Of a stretch of DNA of 64,000 nt, positions 51,181 to 60,534 are shown in pieces. This DNA comes from Kiritimatiellia bacterium. GTDB lineage: Bacteria; Verrucomicrobiota; Kiritimatiellia; RFP12; UBA1067. Where the stretch lies: the NCBI GenBank assembly GCA_017447805.1, contig JAFSMR010000022.1:95571-159570 (forward strand), read 5' to 3'. The translations under genes and the position numbers were made by a program. How positions within the stretch are numbered: the first letter of the stretch is position 1; every line of letters starts with the position of its first letter. The notes beneath the pieces are model-generated. The model worked only from the letters and a program-made list of their open reading frames with translations. It was not told the DNA's origin and made no database searches.

Positions 51181-52357
51181 AATCCTGATAGGCCCCCCAC
51201 GCCTGGAAGGCGGATGTCTTTGCGCAGATATTACGCAAGATGGCGCAACAAAAACCTGTTGGTTCAAGACAAGCGATAAATATTCGAAATATCTCGTCGC
51301 AGAAAGAATCGACGCATTCCTCGTTGGTCTTATACCCCTTATTGCTCGCTCCGGCGGAAAGGCCTCTTCCCGCGCACCGGTTTCCGCATATCTTAAGCAC
51401 AATCTTGAGCATGTTCTCGCCAATACATTGCCGCTTTTCGATAAATCGCTAAGCCCGCTAGAAATTTCAGCGCCGATCGACGATACGAACTTTCATCCCG
51501 AGCATGTTGGCACAGGCGCTTCCTGCGGAATAGATTCCATGGCGACTCTGGCCGAATACTCGACGGCCGATACTCCTCGTGCTCTTAAAATAGATACGCT
51601 CGCCTTCTTTGACGTCGGGTCGCACGGCGATGTGGAAAACGCTTCGAATCAAGAAAGAGAAAAGCGCGACCAGCTCGCGCGCGGCAGAAAAGCGAATGTC
51701 GAAAATTTCGCACGCGAAGTCGCATTGCCTCTCATGGAAGTCGAATCGAATATCTATGAATTCGGCGGCGGCTTCAAGCATATCAACATCCACACTTTCA
51801 GAAGCGCCTCCGCCGTCCTCGCTCTCGGCAAAATGTTTTCGGCCTATCACTACGCGAGTGCATATCTCATAAGCGAATTTAAACTTTCGAGCAAGGCGCT
51901 CGCTAAAGCGGATGAATTTCTATTGCGGTGCCTTTCTACGGAATCTACCCGATTCTACTCCGCGCTCCCTTCGCTATCACGCCAGGATAGAACAAAAATC
52001 GTCGCTTCATTTGCCCCTGCGAAGAAATATCTGAATGTATGCGTAAAAGAAGTGGATAACTGCGGCAAGTGCTTCAAATGCGTGCGGACAATGTTCCAGC
52101 TTGAACTTGAAGGCGCGCTAGACGAATTTTCACAAGTCTTCGATGTCGAATCGTATAAAAAGCGTCGCGCGAAAACCTTGCACACAATCGGCAAGGATGT
52201 CAACTACCACCGCGAATATCTCAAGGAACTGAAAGAGAATCCCGGAAGAATTCCATATGGAAAATTCCGCTTCCGCCTGGCGCTTCTCAAAGGCGCGCTA
52301 TCCCGTAAATTCGTTGCGGCGAGGAAAAAGATGTTTTCTTCCGGGTGTAAAGCCTAA
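51173..52357 (+). CDS. PP-loop ATPase-like enzyme in a glycan cluster
   Basis: A 394-residue protein. GTGASCGIDSMATL (about residues 116-129) looks like a PP-loop (SGGxDS) with Cys for the first Gly, and VDNCGKCFKCVRTMFQLELEG near residue 295 has a CxxCxxC metal-type motif, as in several adenylating amidotransferase or thiolation enzymes. Between polysaccharide genes, a sugar amidation or thiolation step is the best guess. The ATG at 51173 overlaps the GT8 end by 8 bp. I do not recognise a named family. Confidence 0.6.
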   Translation: MSEILIGPPRLEGGCLCADITQDGATKTCWFKTSDKYSKYLVAERIDAFLVGLIPLIARSGGKASSRAPVSAYLKHNLEHVLANTLPLFDKSLSPLEISAPIDDTNFHPEHVGTGASCGIDSMATLAEYSTADTPRALKIDTLAFFDVGSHGDVENASNQEREKRDQLARGRKANVENFAREVALPLMEVESNIYEFGGGFKHINIHTFRSASAVLALGKMFSAYHYASAYLISEFKLSSKALAKADEFLLRCLSTESTRFYSALPSLSRQDRTKIVASFAPAKKYLNVCVKEVDNCGKCFKCVRTMFQLELEGALDEFSQVFDVESYKKRRAKTLHTIGKDVNYHREYLKELKENPGRIPYGKFRFRLALLKGALSRKFVAARKKMFSSGCKA

Positions 52358-53232
52358 TGAAACCCATGAATCTATATTGGGCGAATGGCCAAGCGAATTT
52401 TGGCGATAGTGTAGCGCCTGAGCTCGTGAAGTTTTTGTTCAGGCGCGATGTAGTCTGGGCTAGCAAATGGCGTGCTAATCTTTTATCAATCGGTTCTCTT
52501 CTCGGTTGGGCTTTACTAAAGCCAGGCAAAGACGGCTTTCAGGGGATTGTCGATACTTGGCGAATGAAACTACGCCGCTTAATCACGCCGAAAATCGTCA
52601 TCTTCGGGACGGGATTTCTCTCTAACCCCTTCGCGGACGACGCTTTGGCGCCATCAATTCGCAGAACACCAGATGTAATTGCTCTTAGAGGCGCAAGGTC
52701 GTTCGAAATCATTAAGAGGCTAGGGTTAGCGGCTAATGCTAAGCAAATTGCGCTAGGCGACCCAGGGCTATTCTTTTCGGATTTATGGCCTGATATAAAA
52801 AGAAATTCTTCGCCAAATGCCAAACGCGGCTATATTCCACACGAAAGCGAATGGGCCAAGTCTAGTTTTCAACATCTTCGCCTCAATCACCCCGAGCTTG
52901 CATATATAGATGTAAGGATGCCTCCTCGCGAAGTATTTTCGGCAATTGCGAATTGCCGCGAAGTATTTTCTTCGTCTCTACACGGCCTAATCGCCGCAGA
53001 TTCTTTAGGCATACCAAATCGCTGGGTGAAGCTAACTATCGATGGCAGATCTGAAGAAGACAACCGATTCAAATTCGATGATTACTATTCTGCATTTGGC
53101 GAGACGAGGGAACCCTGCAATATAAACGACATTCCAAATATTGATATTGGAACGCAAATAGCAAGCGAAAAAATAGCTGAACGCAAGGCCGAACTTCTAT
53201 CGGCGCTTGAAAAACATCTCAAAAATTTATAG
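52357..53232 (+). CDS. Polysaccharide pyruvyl transferase family protein
   Basis: A 291-residue protein: NLYWANGQANFGDSVAPELVKFL at the start, FGTGFLSNPF, DVIALRGARSFEIIKRLGL, LGDPGLFFSDLWP, and the family motif ANCREVFSSSLHGLIAADSLGIP with the key His. Members add pyruvate from PEP as a ketal to surface sugars, giving them negative charge. Start overlaps the PP-loop gene stop (TAATG). Confidence 0.85.
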   Translation: MKPMNLYWANGQANFGDSVAPELVKFLFRRDVVWASKWRANLLSIGSLLGWALLKPGKDGFQGIVDTWRMKLRRLITPKIVIFGTGFLSNPFADDALAPSIRRTPDVIALRGARSFEIIKRLGLAANAKQIALGDPGLFFSDLWPDIKRNSSPNAKRGYIPHESEWAKSSFQHLRLNHPELAYIDVRMPPREVFSAIANCREVFSSSLHGLIAADSLGIPNRWVKLTIDGRSEEDNRFKFDDYYSAFGETREPCNINDIPNIDIGTQIASEKIAERKAELLSALEKHLKNL

Positions 53233-53255
53233 AAATACGAAAGTCAGACATTATA

Positions 53256-55211
53256 ATGAAAAAGAACAATAGTAAAGCTACATGCAAAACCGCAACGAAA
53301 TTGACAGTCGTCGAGAAAATTCTCGCCTCGCATATTGTCAATGAAGAATCTAGCGGCGAATCCGAAATTGCAATAAGAATCGACCAAACCCTAACGCAAG
53401 ATGCAACTGGCACAATGGCCTACCTGCAATTTGAATCGATGGGAGTAAATTCGATCAAGAATGATTTGGCCGTGAGCTATGTCGACCACAATACCGTGCA
53501 AATCGGATACGAGAATGCCGATGACCACGATTTCCTCGCATCAATCGCAAAGAAGTACGGAATAATCTATTCGAAAGCCGGCAATGGGATTTGCCACCAA
53601 CTACATTTGGAGCGCTTCGGCAAACCCGGCACCACCCTTCTAGGTTCAGATTCCCATACACCGACGGGTGGCGGAATCGGACAGCTCGCAATAGGCGCCG
53701 GCGGCATAGATATCGCAGTAGCTATGGCTGGCGGAGCTTTCCATATCCCGACACCAAAAATCAGAGCGATAAAGCTGAAAGGAAAGCTCAAGAATGGAGT
53801 AAGCGCCAAAGATATTATTCTGAAAGTGCTCGAAAAATTCGGCACCAAGGGCAACGTAGGTTGGATATTCGAATACACCGGCCCTGGGGTAGCGGCGCTA
53901 GATGTCCCTAGCCGCGCGACGATAACGAATATGGGTGCGGAACTCGGCGTAACAACGAGCGTTTTCCCTTCGGACCAAACGACGCGCCGATTCCTCGCCG
54001 CGCAAAAGCGCCTGAAAGATTGGGTTGAAATTACAGCTGATAAAGGCGCAAAGTACGATGACGAATTTGAGATCGACCTTTCCAAACTCGAACCTTTGGC
54101 AGCCGCCCCGCATAGTCCGGGCAATGTAATAAGCGTAAAATCTTTCGAGGGGGCCAAGGTCAATCAAATCATGATTGGCTCATGCACAAATTCATCATAT
54201 CGCGATATCAGGACAGTTGCAAACATCTTGAAAGGCAAGCATGTTGCCGAAGATGTCGAAGTAGGTATAGCTTGCGGTTCACGCCAGGTCGTGAATATGC
54301 TCGCAAAGGATGGTTCGCTTGGAGTATTGATAAAAGCTGGTTGCCGTATTCTCGAAAACGCCTGCGGATTTTGCATCGGCGCCCACATGTCGCCTTCTAC
54401 AAACGCAGTATCTTTGCGGACGAACAATAGGAATTTCGAGGGAAGAAGCGGGACAAAATCCGCCAAGGTTTATCTCGTCTCGCCGGAAACCGCCGCAGCT
54501 TCTGCTTTAACGGGTGCAGTAACTAGAGCAAAGAATGTAAAGGCTGTTCCCGAGCCCAAGAATTTTCCTATCGATGACGAAATGTTCTTATATAGAGCGA
54601 CGGCCGGCAAAGGAGTAAAGAATACTAAAATCATCCGCGGTCCAAATATCGCGACAGTGCCGAAAGGCGAAAAGCTCGCAGAGAAAATCTGCGGCATTGC
54701 AACAATTAAAGTCGGCGACAAGATTACGACCGACCACATAATGCCAGCTGGTGCGCGTCTAAAATTCCGCTCTAATATTCCAGAATATTCCAAATATGTC
54801 TTCGAGCCTTGCGATGCGAAATTCCATGATAAAGCGCTTGAGAATAAAGGCAATAATCTTTTCAATATCATAATCGCCGGCGAAAGCTACGGACAAGGCA
54901 GCTCGCGCGAACATGCCGCACTTTGCCCAATGTTCCTAGGAGTTAAAGCAATAGTCGCAAAATCAATCGAGCGTATTCATCGCGCAAACCTGATAAATTT
55001 CGGCATAATTCCTTTCGAATTTTCAAACCCAGGCGACTACGAGAAAATCAACGAAGGCGATACAATCGAGATACCGGGAATCAAAAGCGCAGTTGAAGGC
55101 GATGGTGAAGCCACTCTCGTTACAAGCAAGGGTAATTTCAAAGTCAAGACGAATCTTTCGGCGCGCGAAAAGAAACTTATCCTCGCAGGCGGATTGCTCG
55201 CTTCGCTCTAA
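53256..55211 (+). CDS. Aconitate hydratase
   Basis: A 651-residue aconitase of the short type. The Fe-S cysteines are in IMIGSCTNSSYRDI and NACGFCIGAHMSP; the active-site region GESYGQGSSREHAAL and DHIMPAGARLKFRSN lie in the C-terminal swivel domain. It isomerises citrate to isocitrate in the cytoplasm. It starts 23 bases after the pyruvyl transferase and has no clear own promoter. Confidence 0.92.
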   Translation: MKKNNSKATCKTATKLTVVEKILASHIVNEESSGESEIAIRIDQTLTQDATGTMAYLQFESMGVNSIKNDLAVSYVDHNTVQIGYENADDHDFLASIAKKYGIIYSKAGNGICHQLHLERFGKPGTTLLGSDSHTPTGGGIGQLAIGAGGIDIAVAMAGGAFHIPTPKIRAIKLKGKLKNGVSAKDIILKVLEKFGTKGNVGWIFEYTGPGVAALDVPSRATITNMGAELGVTTSVFPSDQTTRRFLAAQKRLKDWVEITADKGAKYDDEFEIDLSKLEPLAAAPHSPGNVISVKSFEGAKVNQIMIGSCTNSSYRDIRTVANILKGKHVAEDVEVGIACGSRQVVNMLAKDGSLGVLIKAGCRILENACGFCIGAHMSPSTNAVSLRTNNRNFEGRSGTKSAKVYLVSPETAAASALTGAVTRAKNVKAVPEPKNFPIDDEMFLYRATAGKGVKNTKIIRGPNIATVPKGEKLAEKICGIATIKVGDKITTDHIMPAGARLKFRSNIPEYSKYVFEPCDAKFHDKALENKGNNLFNIIIAGESYGQGSSREHAALCPMFLGVKAIVAKSIERIHRANLINFGIIPFEFSNPGDYEKINEGDTIEIPGIKSAVEGDGEATLVTSKGNFKVKTNLSAREKKLILAGGLLASL

Positions 55212-55223
55212 AATGAAAACAAA

Positions 55224-56066
55224 ATGCATCCAGATCTAATAAATATCGGGCCGCTCCATTTGAAAACTTATGGAGCGTGCCTTGCGGCAGGCTTCTTGAT
55301 TTGCAGCTTTCTTGTAGAAAAAATCTCCAAGCGCCGAGATATTTCGGCACTCCTCGTTTCTCTTATGCTATGCGGCGTAATAGGCGCCAGAATCGCATAC
55401 GTTATCGAATATTGGGATCGCCAATTCGCAGGGAATTTTTGGAATATATTCCGCGTAGATCAAGGCGGACTCGTTTTTTATGGCGGGCTACTACTATCGA
55501 TAATATGGTATATTGGCTGGTGCATAGTAAAAAAAGCAAAAGTAACAGAACTAAGCGATATTCTCTGCGCAGTTATTCCTCTTGGCCACGCATTCGGCAG
55601 AATCGGATGTTATTTTTATGGTTGTTGCTATGGCAGGCTAGTAGATAACGCATTTAAGCTCAAGCATCCTTTCATTTCGCAATTCAGCGTAAAATTTCCA
55701 TTTAATTCCCCCGCTTGGAACGAGCAATTTGTCAATGGCTTGATTCCTGCGAGCGCGAAAAAATCGCTTGCCGTTTTACCTACGCAATTATTCGAATCGC
55801 TGGCGCTTTTCGTGCTCTTTGCAATTCTTATGATTCTTACATTTAAGACATCTGAATCGCGCAAGGCCGGTCGCCACGGCTTGGTTACAGGCGTATATCT
55901 AGTCGGATATTCGCTAATCAGATTCGCACTGGAATATCTCAGGGGAGACCCAAGAGCGGCGGTAGGTCCGTTTTCCATTGCACAAACGATTTCATTCGGA
56001 ATGTTTTCGCTTGGCGCATTCTTCATAATCCGCTTCGCGTTATTCAAAGCACCCAAGAGCAATTGA
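55224..56066 (+). CDS. lgt: Prolipoprotein diacylglyceryl transferase
   Basis: A 280-residue inner-membrane enzyme with about seven helices: GPLHLKTYGACLAAGFL, GGLVFYGGLLLSI, the signature GHAFGRIGCYFYGCCYG and LPTQLFESLALF. It transfers diacylglycerol from phosphatidylglycerol to the lipobox Cys of prolipoproteins. lspA, the next enzyme in the pathway, is 1 kb away on the other strand. Confidence 0.94.
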   Translation: MHPDLINIGPLHLKTYGACLAAGFLICSFLVEKISKRRDISALLVSLMLCGVIGARIAYVIEYWDRQFAGNFWNIFRVDQGGLVFYGGLLLSIIWYIGWCIVKKAKVTELSDILCAVIPLGHAFGRIGCYFYGCCYGRLVDNAFKLKHPFISQFSVKFPFNSPAWNEQFVNGLIPASAKKSLAVLPTQLFESLALFVLFAILMILTFKTSESRKAGRHGLVTGVYLVGYSLIRFALEYLRGDPRAAVGPFSIAQTISFGMFSLGAFFIIRFALFKAPKSN

Positions 56067-56094
56067 ATCGTCGCATGAGGCGTGCCGCAGGGCG

Positions 56095-57048
56095 CTAGGG
56101 GAAAATTTCCATCGCGAGTGCGATAATAGGCGGCATTGTAAAAATGCTAAGAAGAGTTGTTGCGCTTACTAGACCTACCGATAGTTCTACATCGCGCGAA
56201 AACTTACTTGCAAACATGCTAACCATTGCAGCAACCGGTGCAGATGCTGCTAGGACTAGCGTAATCATCATTTCGCGCGGAAAATACGATCTAAAAGGCG
56301 CAAGAATCGCCATCATCGCGAGCGGCGATAATATGAGCCGCGCGAAAGACGCCATATAGGCGTCAAATGAACCTAGGACACGGCGGAAATCGGAACGCGC
56401 AAGATAATAGCCAATAACTATCATGGCAAGCGGCGTATTGAGAGATGCCAAAAGGCTAATCGGCGTATGTATGATTTGAGGAAGCCGATAAGAAAAGAGA
56501 AATAGCGGCAACCCTACGATTAGTCCAATAGTGCCTGGATTTAAGAACATTTCACGCTTAACTATTCGCTTGGCACTAGATTCTGAAGAATTGGCTTGTT
56601 CGCCCCTCATTTCCAGCAAACCCCAACTCCATATTATCATATTGAAAATTGCGACATAAGCTATTCCGTAGAAAACTCCTTTTGCGCCGAGAATAGCCTG
56701 CTCGAGAGGAATACCCATAAAACCGGCATTGGAAAATACAATCGCAAGACGGATTACGGGTCTGGAAGCTTCGCCGCCACGATTATAAAAACGAACTAGA
56801 AATATCAATGCAATATGCGTAAGAAACGCAATAAAGGTAGCCCAGCAAAACCCTGCCATCATAGATGAATCGAAGGGCCTATTGAAAACATCGATAATTA
56901 AGCTAGGCGTAACAATCAAAATAAGAATATTGACTATTCCATTTATGCCCTTCTCATCGACGAGAGAAAATAGTCTCGAAAGCGCACCTACGCCCATTAG
57001 AGCGAAAAGCACGCCTACTTGCATCGCGACGATAGGTAGATTTTGCAT
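56095..57048 (-). CDS. AEC-family transporter
   Basis: A 317-residue membrane protein with about ten helices: MQVGVLFALMGVGALSRL, LIVTPSLIIDVFNRPF, VFSNAGFMGIPLEQAILG, TPLAMIVIGYYLARSDF and APVAAMVSMFASKF. This is the auxin efflux carrier fold used for malate, malonate or other organic anions. Substrate unknown. It lies 19 bases after lspA. Confidence 0.9.
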   Translation of the reverse strand: MQNLPIVAMQVGVLFALMGVGALSRLFSLVDEKGINGIVNILILIVTPSLIIDVFNRPFDSSMMAGFCWATFIAFLTHIALIFLVRFYNRGGEASRPVIRLAIVFSNAGFMGIPLEQAILGAKGVFYGIAYVAIFNMIIWSWGLLEMRGEQANSSESSAKRIVKREMFLNPGTIGLIVGLPLFLFSYRLPQIIHTPISLLASLNTPLAMIVIGYYLARSDFRRVLGSFDAYMASFARLILSPLAMMAILAPFRSYFPREMMITLVLAASAPVAAMVSMFASKFSRDVELSVGLVSATTLLSIFTMPPIIALAMEIFP

Positions 57049-57067
57049 TGTGATGTAAAAATTGCTA

Positions 57068-57583
57068 TTACTTGGAATTTACATTTTCAGCCACGTTGCG
57101 CGGCAAAAACCCAAGGAATATCATTAGCCCTACAGCAATGGTAATATAGCAATCGGCTAAATTAAAGCAAGGGAAGTAGTATGCGCTCTTATAGTGAAAA
57201 GAAAACATGTCTACTACAAATCCGCGGCCAACACGATCAATCAAATTACCCAAAATTCCGGCGTAAAGCAACGCTTCGGAACAAAGAGATAAATGTGAGA
57301 CAAGTTTCGGCCGCCATTTGACATCATCAACGCCAAACACAAGTTTCCTCTTCCAAATTAACGCCGCTAGCGCAACCGCGCCAAATGCCGCAAGTATTGC
57401 AACCTTTCCTTGAAGCATTCCCCATGCGCAACCGCGATTCTTTACCAATATCAAATCAAAGAATCCGTTAATTACGCGTGTAGGAACACTTGCAGAAAGT
57501 TTTGCGAGCGAAAACTCTTTAACTAAAGCATCGATGAGAGTCAAGTTCATCACCGATGCAAATAGTATTATGAAAATTCGCAT
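57068..57583 (-). CDS. lspA: Signal peptidase II
   Basis: A 171-residue inner-membrane aspartyl protease from ATG 57583. The catalytic Asp pair is D125 in GFVVDMFSFH and D144 in FNLADCYITIA; GNLIDRVGRG precedes them and NRGCAWGM matches the NxGxxFG motif. It removes signal peptides from lipidated prolipoproteins. It starts three bases after the dksA-like gene stop, the same pairing as in Chlamydia. Confidence 0.93.
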   Translation of the reverse strand: MRIFIILFASVMNLTLIDALVKEFSLAKLSASVPTRVINGFFDLILVKNRGCAWGMLQGKVAILAAFGAVALAALIWKRKLVFGVDDVKWRPKLVSHLSLCSEALLYAGILGNLIDRVGRGFVVDMFSFHYKSAYYFPCFNLADCYITIAVGLMIFLGFLPRNVAENVNSK

Positions 57584-57585
57584 TC

Positions 57586-58332
57586 TTAGCGCATCTTTTC
57601 TTTTTCCATATCGTTCTGACACTCCATACAAGTCAAAACGAAAGGCTGGTTCACGAGTCTAGGCTTGCGAATAAGCTGACCACATACTGTGCAAACGCCG
57701 TAAGAGCCATCATCGATACGATGCAATGCCTCTTCTATCTGCTGAATTGTCCGATTGAACGAACCCATTTGGCCAAGCGCCTGCAGGCGCAAGGTTTGGG
57801 TTGTGCCATCGCCGCCATCTGCTTCGTGGTCATCAGCCTCGTTAAAACCGGTAGATTTGATGGAATCGATTCCTTTGAGAGCTTTCTCGCGAGCATCAAG
57901 CAGCCTTTTGCGAAATTCGAGCAAATCGGCCTTGGGGAAATGCTCTGTTACATGGCCGCGCTCTCTTGTAGTAGGGCGCCTGGAAAGACGAATTTCATTT
58001 TCATCGTCTTTAGGCAAATTGGCTTCTTCGCGAGAGCGCTGTTTCATTTCCCTAGCAATCGAAAGCGCGAACGCCTGCGATTTATTCGAATCTTCTTCTA
58101 TCTTCGCGGATTTGATATTAGAGGCATAGGAATTATTCGATACAGGCGAAAGAATTGCATCTACCACAGAACCGATTAGTTCGGTTTTAGCCGCATCTTC
58201 TTCTTGCAACTCCTCTTCGTGTTCTTCGGCGATTACCTCGTCTGTCTCTAGGCTATCTTCTTCAACCTTGCCTTTTTTTGGAGCATTCTTTGGTGCTTTC
58301 TTCGAGGATATATCTCTTACAAATACTGCCAT
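57586..58332 (-). CDS. DksA/TraR-type zinc-finger protein with a long N-terminal extension
   Basis: A 248-residue protein. The C-terminal 115 residues are DksA-like: coiled coil (LLEFRKRLLDAREKALKG), ALHRIDDGSYGVCTVC and a C-x2-C-x17-C-x2-C finger. The first 130 residues are charged and probably disordered (EEHEEELQEEDAAK), an extension not found in E. coli DksA. The proteins bind RNA polymerase in its secondary channel. Coupled with lspA. Confidence 0.88.
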   Translation of the reverse strand: MAVFVRDISSKKAPKNAPKKGKVEEDSLETDEVIAEEHEEELQEEDAAKTELIGSVVDAILSPVSNNSYASNIKSAKIEEDSNKSQAFALSIAREMKQRSREEANLPKDDENEIRLSRRPTTRERGHVTEHFPKADLLEFRKRLLDAREKALKGIDSIKSTGFNEADDHEADGGDGTTQTLRLQALGQMGSFNRTIQQIEEALHRIDDGSYGVCTVCGQLIRKPRLVNQPFVLTCMECQNDMEKEKMR

Positions 58333-58393
58333 GACATTAACCTTTCACTTATGATTGATGTTTATGGTTCGCTTGAAATACTAATCTTTCAAA

Positions 58394-60424
58394 TTAAACT
58401 TGAACTCCTATTTCGGCTGGAATCTTCATCCAATCCTTGACTGGCTCGCTCAAAGGAAGAATCTCGATAACCTTGCCGAACACGACCTGACCTTCGCCGG
58501 GTAGCTCAAACTGATCGCCGACTTTCTTGCCGAGCATATTCTGCGCGAGTTTGGTTTTGGCGGAAATAATACCGAGTTCGAAATTGTTATCCCATTCGCC
58601 AAGAATAGAATATATCTTTTCACCTTCATTCGTGTCGACTCTAACTGCTACGCCAGGCGCAACTTCGTCGGTCGGCACATTTTCGAAATCATCCGCCTTT
58701 ACCGCCTCAAGATCTGCCTGCATGAGCGTTTGCTTCTGCATCAAGATTCTCTGCTCATCCTTGGCATATTGATATTCGGCATTTTCGCTTAAGTCGCCAT
58801 AGCCCTTCGCTTCTTCGATCTTGCGGACATTTTCGGGCATATCCTCATTGATAAGCTTAAGATATTCTTTTTTCTTCAGCGCATAGCTACGGCGCGAAGT
58901 AATTCTGGAATATTCCTTCTTCTTTTCGACCTTGACGACGTGCTGAGAAAGCTCTGGCGCGATATGGACCATGCGCATTACAATCGCATGATGGGTTGAA
59001 GGATCCCAAGCGATAGAAGCCTGGAAACGCTCGAATATAAGCGCTTTTTCGTTATCATTAAGCCATGAGAAAACTTTTTCCAGCCAAGCCTTATCGGCAA
59101 AGAGTCGGCGGATTATATTTTGCATCTTCAGCATTTCGCCGTTTTGTCGGCCTTCTCCTAGCGCAATCGCGTGCGAGAGAATCGATATGCACGGCGGCAA
59201 TTCGGGCCAATTTTGCTTATACACATCATAGCGACCCGTGAAAAGCGTAGTCAAAGGCGCAGGCGACTTGGGAAGGCGCAAGTAATCTGCAATCGTCTTG
59301 CGCGATACCGGGTCGTCGGCAAAAAGATTGACGATTTCGACAATCGGGGCATAGCTGAGATCTGGTATCGCCGCGCAAATCTTGGCTCTTGATTCTTCAT
59401 CTATCGCCAGGAACAGCAAAAGGTTCTTGATTTCTTGCTGGTTAATCGTATCAAGCGCTCTTATGAAACGGCGCTTTTCCCACAAATATTCGCGCATTTC
59501 CGCTAGAGTCGGCTTTTCAAGCCCAAGGGACTTAATAGTAATCGCAAGCGTTGCATACAATGCATCGTTTACTCTGCGAGCTGCCGTAACGGCAAAAGAA
59601 AGCCTATCCTCAATCGTTGCCCTCGCTTGTCCGTTCGCATCTTTGAAACGACCCTTGGCTACATATTCGCGAATAGAGGAAAGTATTGTCTTTGGATCTG
59701 TTTCGCGCCCCAGTGCAGAAAGCCAGCCTTCACCGTAATTTTCTTCAGTGGCCTTGAGCTCGATATTGTCGTTTCTGCTGGTAGGAATATATACTCTGCT
59801 ATCTTTTCTCAACTTTGCGCGCGCGCCTTCCCAGAATTGCTTCCAGTTAGCACTCTTTACAAAACCAGATCTAACAATTATATCTTCGATTCGCACTATG
59901 CTCAAAGGTCCGAAGCTTTGAAGAACGAGCTTAACGATTTCGTCGGGCTGATCTTTCAAAAGTTTCGAGAATCTATCAGGATCGGAATACTGGATTGCAA
60001 GCACATGCTCTGGCCCGATAATCTTGAGCATGTCGGCTGCAGCCGCATAAGAAAATTGATGACTTTTCTTCATGCGGAAATCTACTGTTATACGCTTGTA
60101 GAAATAGTCGAGTCTCTTTACTACGCCAAGACCCCACTCGATCGATTTTGAAATCACTAATGTGCCAGGCTGAAGCGCCATTAGCTTTTCGAGCCTTACG
60201 AGAGATTCCTCGACTGGCCTAGAACCAAATTCCAGAGAATCGACAAACGAAACAAGAAGACGATCCTTCGTCGTCTTCTTCAACAAATCACGAACGCCGA
60301 ATGCATTGAGTTTTTTCGATATGGTAGCATAATTCTCTCTCAAGCAACGGAGCACTCCGGCAAAGTTTCCACTTTGCACGCAGTTTGTCAAATCCTCAAC
60401 CAACTTATCCTTATCAGCCATCAT
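58394..60424 (-). CDS. greA: Long GreA-family transcription elongation factor
   Basis: A 676-residue protein. About the last 155 residues are GreA: the coiled-coil tip AKGYGDLSENAEYQYAKDEQ with its acidic residues, then the FKBP-like domain (GVAVRVDTNEGEKIYSIL...KVGDQFELPGEGQVVFGKVIEI). The 520-residue N-terminal part is helical, with no recognised domain. Chlamydial GreA proteins have a similar extension. GreA rescues backtracked RNA polymerase. AAAGGTAG precedes the start. Confidence 0.9.
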   Translation of the reverse strand: MMADKDKLVEDLTNCVQSGNFAGVLRCLRENYATISKKLNAFGVRDLLKKTTKDRLLVSFVDSLEFGSRPVEESLVRLEKLMALQPGTLVISKSIEWGLGVVKRLDYFYKRITVDFRMKKSHQFSYAAAADMLKIIGPEHVLAIQYSDPDRFSKLLKDQPDEIVKLVLQSFGPLSIVRIEDIIVRSGFVKSANWKQFWEGARAKLRKDSRVYIPTSRNDNIELKATEENYGEGWLSALGRETDPKTILSSIREYVAKGRFKDANGQARATIEDRLSFAVTAARRVNDALYATLAITIKSLGLEKPTLAEMREYLWEKRRFIRALDTINQQEIKNLLLFLAIDEESRAKICAAIPDLSYAPIVEIVNLFADDPVSRKTIADYLRLPKSPAPLTTLFTGRYDVYKQNWPELPPCISILSHAIALGEGRQNGEMLKMQNIIRRLFADKAWLEKVFSWLNDNEKALIFERFQASIAWDPSTHHAIVMRMVHIAPELSQHVVKVEKKKEYSRITSRRSYALKKKEYLKLINEDMPENVRKIEEAKGYGDLSENAEYQYAKDEQRILMQKQTLMQADLEAVKADDFENVPTDEVAPGVAVRVDTNEGEKIYSILGEWDNNFELGIISAKTKLAQNMLGKKVGDQFELPGEGQVVFGKVIEILPLSEPVKDWMKIPAEIGVQV

Positions 60425-60454
60425 TCTACCTTTCTTCTTAGCGTAGAGGCGGCA

Positions 60455-60484
60455 ATTATATCAAATTATCCCCCTCTATGACAA
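60455..60484 (-). promoter_or_regulatory. greA promoter
   Basis: On the minus strand TTGTCA (60479-60484), 18 bp ending AATTTGA, TATAAT (60455-60460), and a leader of about 25 nt. Confidence 0.75.
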
Positions 60485-60534
60485 TACCTGTATAGTTTTT
60501 TCTTCAAATCCTTTTGTTTGCACTTTTACCTTTA

